Of a DNA stretch of 64,000 nt, positions 39,914 through 47,917 are shown one piece after another; position 1 is the stretch's first letter, and the number at the start of each line of letters is the position of its first letter. Position numbers and translations under genes: made by a program. A model generated the notes under the pieces. It saw nothing but the letters and a program-made list of their open reading frames with translations, was not told the origin of the DNA and did no database searches. Origin of the DNA: Treponema_I sp045599005 (GTDB lineage Bacteria > Spirochaetota > Spirochaetia > Treponematales > Treponemataceae); NCBI GenBank assembly GCA_045599005.1, contig JAZRVF010000002.1, positions 24,038 to 88,037 on the forward strand, given 5' to 3'.

Positions 39914-40489
39914 ATGACAGACGGAACAATTCGCGGACTCACTGTCCGCAACAGATCATTCAGAAAATTTGACCAGAAAAAGGCAATTAGCCGTGAGACA
40001 CTGGAAGAACTTGTGGACATTTCCCGCTACACAGCATCGGGAGCAAATAAGCAGCCCACACGCTACATGCTTTTCTGCAGACCGGAAGAGAACAGCCGTG
40101 TCTTTGAGGCACTGCGCTGGGCCGCTTTCTATAAGGACTGGGAAGGTCCCGCGGAAGGCGAGCGTCCATCAGCCTATATCGTCATGCTTGAACCGGAAGG
40201 AACAGCTGCGGGCTGGGACGAGGGGATAAAAGGCCAGACAATGCTTCTAGCCGCTTCGGAAAAAGGGATCGGGGGATGTTTCATCGCCAACATTGATAAG
40301 AAACTTCTTTCCGAGAACATTGCAATCCCTCAGGGATACGGAGTCACCCTTGTCCTTGCACTTGGATATCCTGGGGAAAAAGTCAATCTTACTGAAATAT
40401 CTGCTGAAGAGGATTCAAAATACTACCGGGACGAAAATGGGACACAGACAGTCCCGAAAATCGTCCTTAAAGACCTTATCTTGAACTGA
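39914..40489 (+). CDS. Nitroreductase-family flavoprotein
   Basis: 191 residues. FMN-binding opening VRNRSFRKFDQKKAISRETLEELV with the Arg-Ser-Arg phosphate contacts, TASGANKQPTRYMLF, and EKGIGGCFIANID with the Gly-rich segment before the C-terminal helix. The family reduces nitro compounds, quinones or other electrophiles with NAD(P)H. No ribosome site precedes the ATG. A TTGCGT-17-TAGAAT promoter ends nine bases before it, so the message may have little or no leader. Convergent with perR. Confidence 0.88.
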   Translation: MTDGTIRGLTVRNRSFRKFDQKKAISRETLEELVDISRYTASGANKQPTRYMLFCRPEENSRVFEALRWAAFYKDWEGPAEGERPSAYIVMLEPEGTAAGWDEGIKGQTMLLAASEKGIGGCFIANIDKKLLSENIAIPQGYGVTLVLALGYPGEKVNLTEISAEEDSKYYRDENGTQTVPKIVLKDLILN

Positions 40490-40515
40490 CTGATTCAACA
40501 GGCTGGGGAAGGGGC

Positions 40516-40881
40516 TTACTCCTCTTTTCCGGAGCAGTTCTCGCAGAGAAAATAGACGTTCAGATCGTAGGCCAGGACAGAAGTCCCGGTCTTTTTTGAC
40601 AGATCCGGAATCAGATCCCTGAAGTTGAAGTCTTTAATCTTTCCGCATTTTCTACAGATAAGATGGTCATGAGGAACTGCTTTGTCGTAGCGGTCATTCT
40701 GATTCTGAAATGAGAGTTTTCTGATATGTCCGTCTGCATAAAGTGAATTCAGACTGTTGTACACTGTGGCCAGAGACATTTTCATTCCTGAGGCAGTCAC
40801 TTTCTGGAAAATGCCTTCTGCTGTCATGTGATCATCTGAAGTATAAATAAGATTAAGTATTTCTTTGCAGTTTTTTGTCAT
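40516..40881 (-). CDS. perR: Fur-family repressor, PerR-like
   Basis: 121 residues. Winged-helix part SDDHMTAEGIFQKVTASGMKMSLATVYNSLN with the family's ATVYNSL recognition helix. The dimer part has VPHDHLICRKCGKIKDF and the two Cys pairs CRKCG and CENC that hold structural zinc. It is short, like PerR. The perfect 7-1-7 box over its own promoter points to self-repression. Peroxide or iron/manganese sensing is inferred from family. No ribosome site precedes the ATG; the -10 is nine bases away. Confidence 0.9.
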   Translation of the reverse strand: MTKNCKEILNLIYTSDDHMTAEGIFQKVTASGMKMSLATVYNSLNSLYADGHIRKLSFQNQNDRYDKAVPHDHLICRKCGKIKDFNFRDLIPDLSKKTGTSVLAYDLNVYFLCENCSGKEE

Positions 40882-40920
40882 ATAACAATTAGAATAATTC
40901 TAAGATTGTGAATTTGTCAA
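40882..40920 (-). promoter_or_regulatory. perR promoter
   Basis: Minus strand: TTGACA (40920-40915), 18 bases, TATTCT (40896-40891), then nine bases to the ATG. The -10 lies inside the PerR box. Confidence 0.55.
40889..40903. promoter_or_regulatory. PerR/Fur box
   Basis: TTAGAAT-A-ATTCTAA, a perfect 7-1-7 inverted repeat close to the known Per box. Covers the perR -10. Confidence 0.8.
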
Positions 40921-41117
40921 CTGTCCCTGTCAGTCTGCTCTTCCGGCAGGACAAGCATTTCCGCATCTTCGTGACCATGAAGCACATTCTTAGCGTTAAA
41001 AGATAGACCGGGCTCAGTGGAAGAGGATTCAGTTTTCTGCTTTTGGACAGAGACGGCCGGCTTTACAGGCGGACTGTACTGCCGGCGCATCATTGCATAA
41101 TATTCCTGGTCAAGCAT
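40917..41117 (-). CDS. Small hypothetical protein downstream of the FMN enzyme
   Basis: 66 residues starting four bases after the FMN-enzyme stop, same strand, so co-translation is possible. Hydrophilic, no span or motif; it begins MLDQEYYAMMRRQYSPPVKP. The ribosome site is weak (GAGAG). Its stop lies in the perR promoter region. It could be a chance frame; the position is the main support. Confidence 0.35.
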   Translation of the reverse strand: MLDQEYYAMMRRQYSPPVKPAVSVQKQKTESSSTEPGLSFNAKNVLHGHEDAEMLVLPEEQTDRDS

Positions 41118-41121
41118 TCTC

Positions 41122-42138
41122 TCAGAAACGGATTTTATCAGCGGTGATGTCCGTCAGTGTGGGGCAGTCTGTCATCAGCATGATTTCTTTCAGCTGAGCC
41201 ATGATTCTCTTTGTATAAAGGGCAACACCTTCCGCACCGCCGCCATGGGCAGCAATTGTGTAAGGACGGCCGATAAGAACAGCGTCAGCACCCAGAGCGA
41301 TACATTTGAAGACATCGGCGCCGGAACGGATACCGCCGTCAACAAAGATCTTGAAGTCTTTGCCCACAGCCGCCCGGATTTCCTGCAGTTTGGAGGCCGG
41401 ACAGGGAGTGTCCTCAAGAATGCGTCCGCCATGGGATGAGACCACAACACCGTAGGCTCCGGCTTTTCTGCAGAGCTCGGCACTTTTTGCAGTCATCACG
41501 CCCTTCACCACAAAAGGCATCTTTGTGCAGGAAGCAATCTCTGCAATCTCTTCGGCAGGTTTTGTCGTTACAGGTTTCCCCAGCAGCTTGAGATTGATGA
41601 GGGCCGCGGAATCAATGTCCATTGCAAAAGCCATTGCTCCGGCTTCCTCCACCATGCGGATCTGCTTCCTGATCTTGTCCAGTTCCCAAGGCTTCATGGT
41701 GGGAACTGCAAGACCATCCACTTCCTTGAAAGCAGGAATTGTGGAGGTGAAGTAATCATCCTTGGGGCCGTCACCGGTAAAACCGAAGGATCCGCATTCA
41801 TGGGTGCCGGAGCAGATCTTCTTTGCGTAATCCGCCTCGGTAAGGTGGCCTGTGTAGTTCAGTGCCATTCCTCCGATGGGTGCCGGAAAAAAGGGCACAG
41901 AGAATTTATGGCCGAAAAGCGTGATTGAGGTATCAGCCTCAAAATGAGGGTGAACCGCGTCCATCTCAACTTTAATAGTCTTAAAAAAATCTCTGCATAC
42001 AGTAAAAGCCCGTCCGCTTCCCACACCGCCGCAACCGGGAATCTCGCCTTTACAGGCAAGACCGTTGCATTCCGGGCATACACGGCATTTGGGAGCCAGG
42101 ACTTTTCTTGCGTTTTCCAGCACTTCTTCGTAGGTCAT
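41122..42138 (-). CDS. FMN-dependent alpha-hydroxy-acid oxidase/dehydrogenase-like protein
   Basis: 338 residues. TIM-barrel FMN enzyme of the lactate oxidase/glycolate oxidase group: PFFPAPIGGMALNYTG, PFVVKGVMTAKSAEL (catalytic-strand Lys), VVSSHGGRILEDTP (His/Gly-Arg active-site loop) and FVDGGIRSGADVFKCIALGA with the second phosphate site GADAVLIGRP. The N-terminus has a Cys-rich patch (CRVCPECNGLACKGEIPGC) of four or five Cys, unusual for soluble oxidases and suggestive of a metal or Fe-S site. It is the fourth gene of the ABC importer operon, three bases after the permease stop. Confidence 0.85.
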   Translation of the reverse strand: MTYEEVLENARKVLAPKCRVCPECNGLACKGEIPGCGGVGSGRAFTVCRDFFKTIKVEMDAVHPHFEADTSITLFGHKFSVPFFPAPIGGMALNYTGHLTEADYAKKICSGTHECGSFGFTGDGPKDDYFTSTIPAFKEVDGLAVPTMKPWELDKIRKQIRMVEEAGAMAFAMDIDSAALINLKLLGKPVTTKPAEEIAEIASCTKMPFVVKGVMTAKSAELCRKAGAYGVVVSSHGGRILEDTPCPASKLQEIRAAVGKDFKIFVDGGIRSGADVFKCIALGADAVLIGRPYTIAAHGGGAEGVALYTKRIMAQLKEIMLMTDCPTLTDITADKIRF

Positions 42139-42141
42139 CTT

Positions 42142-44031
42142 TCAGTTTCCTTTTTTTCTGTTAAAGAATTTCCTGATTTTCTCACGGCGGAGGCGTCTTT
42201 TTTCTCTGATGGCAAGACGTTCGCCCAGATCACGGGATCCTACACCGTAAACCAGGTACAGCATCAGTCCGGAAACAATCATGATAAAAACAGTGGAAGC
42301 GCATCTTCGTCCCGAAGCATTGACGTTATAGCCATAGAGTCCTTCCTCCAGACACATCGCCTGGATGACCATTGCATAACTGGTGCCGTATGTACTTGCG
42401 AATGTAGCAGACATATCGTATTCAGTAAAGAGGGCATTGAAGTTGAGGGCAATGACAGCAAGGACGCTGGGAAGGATGATGGGCAGCTTGACCTTGAGGA
42501 AAGTGAAGATTGCGGAGGCTCCAAGGTTTTTGGCCGCATCCTCCAGCTCCTCGTCAATGGCATAGAAAGCCGCTTTGATCATTCGCAGGCTGAAGGGCAG
42601 CTTGACCACCGTGTATGCAATGATTATGAGCAGCCTTACATTGGGGCCGTAATAAAGGTTATTGTTGAAGACATACCAGACTTCCTCGCTGTTGAAGTAG
42701 GTGCGGTATGAGTAACAGATCAGGATTGTGGGCAGGAGCCAGGGGAAAAGCAGTGAGTATTCAAGCACGGTTCCTGTCTTTTTGTGCTTGAAGATGTAGG
42801 CGCAGGCGATGACTACGATCACGGCGGCAAGGACTGAGGCAACCAGTGAGAGGATGAAACTCATGCTGATACCGCCCAGTGTGGCGCTGTTTGAGAAAAC
42901 ACCTGAGATTGAACCTTCACGCACTTTATAGGTTCCGCGGGAAGTAAGGTAGGAATAGTCCTGTTTGCCGAAGAAGTTGATCAGAGTCCAGTTGCTGAAG
43001 TCAATTGTCTTCAGGCGGATGGCACTGTAAGTCTGGAAGGCAAAGATGATGATCATCACAACCGGGGTCATGTAGATGACAAAGAGCACATAGGCATAGA
43101 TGTGGGCAAGGACATTTGCCACAGGGTTTGTGATCTTCTGCTTCTGGAGCTTAGCTTTTGTCTTGGAGACTGAAAGGTAATGTCCTTTGCGCTCATAAGA
43201 GGAAAGGATTGTGAGCAGGACAATGGTGAAGGTTGCCAGGATGATTGAGAGCAGCGCGGCTCTTGCCTGAGGGAATGACTCATCAGCTGTGGAGCTTCCT
43301 GCAAGACGCACGATCTCCGGGTTGATTGAGTCAAAGCCCAGGAGCGTAGGTGCTGACATGGCGCAGAGTCCGGTGATGAAGGTCATTACAGTAAGAGAGA
43401 ACAGTGTGGGAATCAGTGTGGGGAACACAACCTTGAAAAGAACCTTGAAAGGACTTGCTCCCATGTTGCGGGCTGCTTCTACAGTGTTGTAGTCAATGTT
43501 GCGGATTGCGTTCCGGAGGAAGAGCATGTGGTTGCTGGTACAGGCAAAGGTCATTGTGAAGAGGACGGCCTTGAAGCCGGAGAACCAGTTGTCGTTGATG
43601 CCCGGGAATGAGTTCTTGAGCAATGTGGTGATGATTCCGTCATTGTCGTAGAGGAACATGTAACCGGTGACCAGTGCCACACCTGAATAGATCAGGGTTG
43701 TCATGTAGCCGACGCGGAGAATGCGGGCGCCCTTTATGTCAAAATATTCCGTGAGAAGAACGATTGAGCAGCCCACAACGTTTACGGTCACCACAAGGAA
43801 GAGTGCCAGCTTGAGTGAGTTCCACACAAAGCTTCCCATGTTTCCGGCAAGAAAGAATTTGATTACAGCCCAGGGATTTGCGGAGCCGTCAGGATTCTTT
43901 ACGCTGAAGATGCTTGTAAGTGTGTTGAGACAGGGCAGCAGCATGAATCCGAAAAACAGGTAGGCAAAGAAGAAGCCTCCCAGTATGTAAAGCACTGTCT
44001 TTGAGTCGAATCTGATTTTTTTCGCTGCCAT
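42142..44031 (-). CDS. Two-domain ABC permease (FbpB/ferric or organic ion type)
   Basis: 629 residues with about twelve spans in two fused permease halves, each with an EAA loop: EAARNMGASPFKVLFKVVFP (first) and DAAKNLGASAIFTFLKVKLP (second). This duplicated form is that of FbpB/HitB/ThiP importers for Fe3+, thiamine or 2-aminoethylphosphonate. GGAGG, formed by the end of the ATPase gene, lies five bases before the ATG, whose own bases follow that gene's stop directly. Second membrane partner of the operon. Confidence 0.9.
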   Translation of the reverse strand: MAAKKIRFDSKTVLYILGGFFFAYLFFGFMLLPCLNTLTSIFSVKNPDGSANPWAVIKFFLAGNMGSFVWNSLKLALFLVVTVNVVGCSIVLLTEYFDIKGARILRVGYMTTLIYSGVALVTGYMFLYDNDGIITTLLKNSFPGINDNWFSGFKAVLFTMTFACTSNHMLFLRNAIRNIDYNTVEAARNMGASPFKVLFKVVFPTLIPTLFSLTVMTFITGLCAMSAPTLLGFDSINPEIVRLAGSSTADESFPQARAALLSIILATFTIVLLTILSSYERKGHYLSVSKTKAKLQKQKITNPVANVLAHIYAYVLFVIYMTPVVMIIIFAFQTYSAIRLKTIDFSNWTLINFFGKQDYSYLTSRGTYKVREGSISGVFSNSATLGGISMSFILSLVASVLAAVIVVIACAYIFKHKKTGTVLEYSLLFPWLLPTILICYSYRTYFNSEEVWYVFNNNLYYGPNVRLLIIIAYTVVKLPFSLRMIKAAFYAIDEELEDAAKNLGASAIFTFLKVKLPIILPSVLAVIALNFNALFTEYDMSATFASTYGTSYAMVIQAMCLEEGLYGYNVNASGRRCASTVFIMIVSGLMLYLVYGVGSRDLGERLAIREKRRLRREKIRKFFNRKKGN

Positions 44032-45078
44032 TTATGCCTCCGCTGTAAAGGATCCGTTCTGGTCCTGGGGAGCGTAAGACATGATGTCTTTGGGGTTGAA
44101 GAACACCTTCACTCTGTCACCGATATCAAAAGGAGTGCTTCTGTCATTCTTCTCAATCACTTTGATGGACTGGTCTTGAAGTTTTATCGTGTATTTGATG
44201 TAAAGCCCGTAGTATTCCATGCTTTCCACAGAGCCGTCAAAAGAAACGGCATCCGGATCGGTGCAGGAATTCACGTGGATGCGTTCAAGTCTGATGTAAT
44301 GGTGGCTTGCTTTGTCAAGCCTGGTTCCGCCTGCGTTGAGTTTCTCCACAAGACCATCTGAGAGGCGGTTTATGTCACCGATGAAGTTGCAGACAAACTC
44401 TGTGGCGGAATGATTGTAGATCTCGTTGGGTGTACCGATCTGCTCGATGTTTCCTTTGTTGAAGACTGCGATGCGGTCAGAGAGGGTGAGCGCCTCCTCC
44501 TGGTCATGGGTAACATAGATTGATGTGATGCCGAAATCTTTCTGCATCTTCTTAAGCTCGTTGCGGAGCTGGACACGGAGTTTTGCGTCCAGGTTTGAGA
44601 GAGGCTCGTCAAGACAGATGATGGCAGGATTTGTCACAAGGGCGCGGGCAATGGCGACACGCTGCTGCTGTCCGCCGGAAAGCTGGGAGACCGCTTTTTT
44701 CAGCTGCTCGTCAGAGAGATCCACTTTTTTTGCTATGTCGCGGACCATTCTGTCTCTTTCTGCCTTGGGGATTTTCTTGATCTTAAGACCGAATTCAATG
44801 TTGTCGTAAACGGTCATTGTGGGAAACAGTGCGTAGCTCTGGAAAACGATACCGATATTGCGCTTCTCGATGGGGACATGGGTAATGTCCTGGTCCTTCA
44901 TGAGGACAGTGCCTTCTGCCGGTTCAATGAATCCTGTGATAGTGCGGAGTGTTGTTGTCTTTCCGCAGCCGGAAGGTCCGAGAAAAGTGAAGAATTCGCC
45001 TTCTTTAACGTGTACGTTGATTTTGTTGAGAGCTGTGAAACTGTCAAACTTTACAACAATGTCATTAAGTTTAATCAT
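44032..45078 (-). CDS. ABC importer ATPase (FbpC/PotA type)
   Basis: 348 residues: Walker A GPSGCGKTT, Q-loop IVFQSYALFPTMTVYDN, signature LSGGQQQRVAIARAL, Walker B IICLDEPLSNLD, switch His in YVTHDQEEAL, then a TOBE-type C-terminal domain of about 110 residues. AAGGAA lies before the ATG. Belongs to the class that energises ferric-ion, polyamine or phosphonate importers. Confidence 0.93.
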   Translation of the reverse strand: MIKLNDIVVKFDSFTALNKINVHVKEGEFFTFLGPSGCGKTTTLRTITGFIEPAEGTVLMKDQDITHVPIEKRNIGIVFQSYALFPTMTVYDNIEFGLKIKKIPKAERDRMVRDIAKKVDLSDEQLKKAVSQLSGGQQQRVAIARALVTNPAIICLDEPLSNLDAKLRVQLRNELKKMQKDFGITSIYVTHDQEEALTLSDRIAVFNKGNIEQIGTPNEIYNHSATEFVCNFIGDINRLSDGLVEKLNAGGTRLDKASHHYIRLERIHVNSCTDPDAVSFDGSVESMEYYGLYIKYTIKLQDQSIKVIEKNDRSTPFDIGDRVKVFFNPKDIMSYAPQDQNGSFTAEA

Positions 45079-45130
45079 ACTGCTTCCTTGAATGTTTATT
45101 CATGTCCTGTTCTGACATGTTGACAATGGT

Positions 45131-45164
45131 AAAAAAAAGGGGCTGCCCCTTGAGACAGTCCCTT
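45131..45164 (-). terminator. Attenuating terminator between binding-protein and ATPase genes
   Basis: Minus strand: AGGGACTG pairs with CAGCCCCT (one mismatch), then eight T. It probably keeps the downstream transport genes at lower expression than the binding protein. Confidence 0.72.
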
Positions 45165-45179
45165 CCTGAGTGTCAGAGA

Positions 45180-46400
45180 TTATTTTTTCTGAGTGAGTGT
45201 TGCCCAGTCCAGACTGTTCCAGTCAGGTTCTGCAACTGCTTTTGATGCGTCTGCCCAGTAGAATCCCAGGTTTGTCATGATGTTTGTCCATTCTGAGGAA
45301 TGAGCTGCAACGTATGATGCGTAGTTCATGTCTGTTCCGGGAACTGTCTTAAGAGCAAAGTTCTTGATTGTGTAGATTACGGGAATGTCATCACCGTAAA
45401 CTGCGTGTGATGCGTCAGCGTTACAGGGGTATGAGTCGAATTCCTCTGACCATGCTGCCTGTGTCTCACCGCTTCCGAACCATTCAACAAATGCTTTTAC
45501 AGCTTCTGTCTGCTCTGCGGTGCGTCCTGCTTTGTCAACGATACCGATGTACTCAGCGATGTAGTATGTTCCGTCCTCAATGTCAACCAGTTTCCAGTTG
45601 CTTGATGTGATGGGGTTCTTTGAACCTTCTGCAGCTGCATCGATCTTTCCGTACAGTGAGCTTGAATAGAATGTTGAGACCTGTACATCACCGCGGTTGA
45701 GAGGATCGAATCCGTAGGAATCACCTGTGAAGTTACCGTTTGCACAGTAGTTCCAGAGTTTCTTCCAGCCTTCCACTGTGATACCACCGGCAGGGGATGT
45801 GGGGTCTGTGTAGGGATAAAGCATTGAGTTGTTGATGTTTGCGTTTGTTGTTCCACCTACTTTACCCTGGCGGTACCATTTGTAACCGGAGTCAGAGATG
45901 TCTGACCAGTGCTGGAAGTGGAGATCTTTTCCGTTTGTTCCAAGTGCGTCTGTTCTGTAGAGCATCAGGATGTTCTGGATCACAAGACCGTAAGCTTTTC
46001 CGTCAAATTTGAAGTCTCCCAGTTTGTCAGCCCATGAAGGTGTGAATTCTGCGAGTCTGATGTTCTCGTATGTTCCGTTGATCAGCTGTCCCCAGCGTGT
46101 CTCGTTGAGTCCGAAGATAACGTCACCGTCTTTGTTCTCGTTTGCAGCCTGAACTGCAGCTGTGTCGCCGGAAATAACAGAGTTGTCGTCAATGGAGATC
46201 TTGAATCCTGCTTTTGCGGCAGCATTGATCAGCCATGTTGTGCGTTCTGTTGAGTTAGAGTTTGAGTAGATGCGGATTGTGTAGTTTGAGTAATCCTTTG
46301 CTTTTTCTGCTGCTACTGCAGGGGCTGCTTCTTTCTTACCGCCTGCGAAAGCGCTGAAGATACATGCAACTGCTGCGAGCACTGCAAGTGTTTTTTTCAT
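45180..46400 (-). CDS. Periplasmic binding protein, ferric/organic-ion class
   Basis: 406 residues, AGGAGG before the ATG. The signal peptide (MKKTLAVLAAVACIFSAFAG) can be cut after AFA or at the internal Cys13, so lipoprotein status is open. The mature part begins YTIRIYSNSNSTERTTWLIN, as in family-1 iron/thiamine/phosphonate binding proteins, with GDVIFGLNETRWGQLI and a Tyr-rich C-terminal half. First gene of the operon. Ligand uncertain: Fe3+, an organic acid chelate or a phosphonate. Confidence 0.88.
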   Translation of the reverse strand: MKKTLAVLAAVACIFSAFAGGKKEAAPAVAAEKAKDYSNYTIRIYSNSNSTERTTWLINAAAKAGFKISIDDNSVISGDTAAVQAANENKDGDVIFGLNETRWGQLINGTYENIRLAEFTPSWADKLGDFKFDGKAYGLVIQNILMLYRTDALGTNGKDLHFQHWSDISDSGYKWYRQGKVGGTTNANINNSMLYPYTDPTSPAGGITVEGWKKLWNYCANGNFTGDSYGFDPLNRGDVQVSTFYSSSLYGKIDAAAEGSKNPITSSNWKLVDIEDGTYYIAEYIGIVDKAGRTAEQTEAVKAFVEWFGSGETQAAWSEEFDSYPCNADASHAVYGDDIPVIYTIKNFALKTVPGTDMNYASYVAAHSSEWTNIMTNLGFYWADASKAVAEPDWNSLDWATLTQKK

Positions 46401-46623
46401 GGGTATTTCCTCCTGTGAACCGATGATGGATTCAGTATAATGCCAGCAGCTTCAATCAATAAGGTGAAAAATCTGCTTTTTTGTCGACAATTCTGCACTG
46501 TGTAAGCCGCTTTCTCCCTTCCTTTTTTTTTACATGTTTGGTTTTTTTTCTCCGTTTTTTGATTTTTTCGGAAGTTTCTGCATATAAGAATTTATGTGAG
46601 TTTTTTTTTGAGGATGCTGTGGA

Positions 46624-47496
46624 ATGAAGAAAAAATATGACGAACTGACTTTTGTTGATGATTTTCTTTTCTCTCTGATCATGCAGGACGAGGAGATCTG
46701 CAAGGGAGTGATTGAGGTGCTTCTCGGGATCCGGGCTGACCACATCGAGTATGTGAACACCCAGCAGGAGAAGAAGTTTGATGTGGAGGCCCATGGTGTG
46801 CGTTTTGACGTGTACATTAAGGACAGTGACAGGATCTTTGACATTGAGATCCAGACTGAGGTCAATGACGGGCTTCTTAAGCGGGGCAGGTATTATCAGA
46901 CGATGATCGATATGGACTCTTTCTATGCCGGGCGTGATTATACGGAACTGAAGGAGTCCTACGTGATCTTCATCTGTCTTGATGATCCCTTTGACCTGGA
47001 GTATCCGGTATACACATTCAAACGGGGCATTGTGGAGGCACCGCCTGAAACAGTGTTTGAATATGATGACGAAACGAACATTGTGTTTTATAATGCGGGA
47101 GAGTGGGCCAAGTCTGAAAAGCCGGAACTCAGGAAGTTCCTGAGATATCTGAAGACCAGTTCTGTTGCAGAGGAAAGCCCGCTGGTCAGCAGGATAGAGA
47201 CTGCTGTCCGGCATTCAAAGCGGAATGAGAAATGGAGGCGGAACTTTATGACACTGGCCATGAAACTTGACGAGGCGCGTGCGGAAGGACGCGAGAAAGG
47301 ACGCAAGGAAGGACTGCTGGAAGGACGCGAGAAAGGTCTGCTGGAAGGGGCGGCTGCTCAGAATGCTGAGGTTGCCCGGCGGCTGGTTGCCGATGGTGTG
47401 TCAGATGATCTTGTCTGCAAGTATACAGGGCTATCTCTCCGGGAAGTGGAGGAACTTAGGAGCTCTGCTTCATGTCCGGCATTCAAAGCGGAATGA
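46624..47496 (+). CDS. Rpn-family recombination-promoting nuclease (PD-(D/E)XK)
   Basis: 290 residues. The N-terminal PD-(D/E)XK nuclease domain reads FDVEAHGVRFDVYIKDSDRI then FDIEIQTE, with the D...ExQ active site of Rpn/YhgA proteins. From residue 209 comes a charged helical tail with REKGRKEGLLEG-type repeats and GLSLREVEEL. The last eleven residues come from reading into a second copy of the tail in another frame. An internal GGAGG and ATG (47248) in the same frame could make the tail alone. Rpn nucleases are toxic, recombination-linked and reported to act in phage defence. Confidence 0.85.
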   Translation: MKKKYDELTFVDDFLFSLIMQDEEICKGVIEVLLGIRADHIEYVNTQQEKKFDVEAHGVRFDVYIKDSDRIFDIEIQTEVNDGLLKRGRYYQTMIDMDSFYAGRDYTELKESYVIFICLDDPFDLEYPVYTFKRGIVEAPPETVFEYDDETNIVFYNAGEWAKSEKPELRKFLRYLKTSSVAEESPLVSRIETAVRHSKRNEKWRRNFMTLAMKLDEARAEGREKGRKEGLLEGREKGLLEGAAAQNAEVARRLVADGVSDDLVCKYTGLSLREVEELRSSASCPAFKAE

Positions 47497-47704
47497 GAAA
47501 TGGAGGCGGAACTTTATGACACTGGCCATGAAACTTGACGAGGCGCGTGCGGAAGGACGCGAGAAAGGTCTGCTGGAAGGTCGCAAGGAAGGACTGCTGG
47601 AAGGGGCGGCTGCGGTTGCCCGGCGGCTGGTTGCCGATGGTGTGTCAGATGATCTTGTCTGCAAGTATACAGGGCTATCTCTCCAGGAAGTGGAGGAACT
47701 TAGG
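47205..47704 (+). repeat. Tandem direct duplication of the Rpn tail
   Basis: Copy 1 at 47205-47460 and copy 2 at 47473-47704 start with the same 90-plus bases and end alike. The copies differ by in-frame length changes in the REKG/LLEG coding repeats (24 bases net). The start-to-start shift is 268 bases, one more than a multiple of three, so the second copy is in a different frame from the first gene. Confidence 0.9.
47248..47496 (+). CDS. Possible short Rpn form from an internal start
   Basis: GGAGG, nine bases, then an in-frame ATG at Met209 of the Rpn protein (MTLAMKLDEARAEG). It would give an 82-residue tail protein. Intragenic small forms made from Rpn tails and blocking the nuclease have been reported in E. 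coli; applying this here is inference. Confidence 0.45.
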   Translation: MTLAMKLDEARAEGREKGRKEGLLEGREKGLLEGAAAQNAEVARRLVADGVSDDLVCKYTGLSLREVEELRSSASCPAFKAE

Positions 47705-47728
47705 GACACCGCTATCACAGAGCAGTGA
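47516..47728 (+). CDS. Stand-alone copy of the Rpn tail
   Basis: 70 residues from ATG 47516, with the same GGAGG nine bases before it as in copy 1. The product matches the Rpn tail (MTLAMKLDEARAEG, REKGLLEGRKEGLLEG, GLSLQEVEEL) and keeps what is probably the original C-terminus (RDTAITEQ). It has no nuclease part. It may be a decayed leftover of the duplication, or an extra copy of a tail-derived inhibitor of the nuclease encoded upstream. Confidence 0.55.
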   Translation: MTLAMKLDEARAEGREKGLLEGRKEGLLEGAAAVARRLVADGVSDDLVCKYTGLSLQEVEELRDTAITEQ

Positions 47729-47755
47729 CGCAGATGATGTCCTGTATGAAACACC

Positions 47756-47810
47756 GCAAAAAAAAATAGGCCGCACTCTGTCACCGTGGTGAATGAAGTG
47801 CAGCCTTCTG
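47756..47810 (-). terminator. Hairpin with T run on the minus strand
   Basis: Minus strand: GCTGCACT pairs with AGTGCGGC (one G-U), closely followed by nine T. No minus-strand gene is obvious upstream, so its role is unclear; on the plus strand it may simply end the Rpn transcript weakly. Confidence 0.35.
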
Positions 47811-47882
47811 CCTATGCGGCTCTGGTTTGTTAAGTCCGTTTCATAACGGCTCTGGTGTCTGCTGGGAAATACTGTGTTTTGG

Positions 47883-47917
47883 TTGCAATCAAATCCGATA
47901 AGTAATACTATGTAAAT
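47883..47917 (+). promoter_or_regulatory. Promoter of the AAA15 gene pair, leaderless layout
   Basis: TTGCAA (47883-47888), exactly 17 bases, TACTAT (47906-47911), six bases, ATG at 47918. No ribosome site. Confidence 0.6.

Noticed and set aside
41944..42711. 255-codon plus-strand frame across two minus-strand genes
   Set aside because: It crosses the boundary of the FMN enzyme and the permease, both strongly supported; its translation looks like antisense noise.
46456..47214. 252-codon minus-strand open frame over the Rpn gene
   Set aside because: Low-complexity Lys/His-rich translation, antisense to the nuclease domain; no ribosome site.
47280..47345. Short GGAAGGACGCGAGAAAGG-like repeats as a CRISPR or satellite
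   Set aside because: They code for REKG/LLEG helical repeats within the Rpn tail; no constant repeat with unique spacers. No CRISPR array is visible anywhere in the window.
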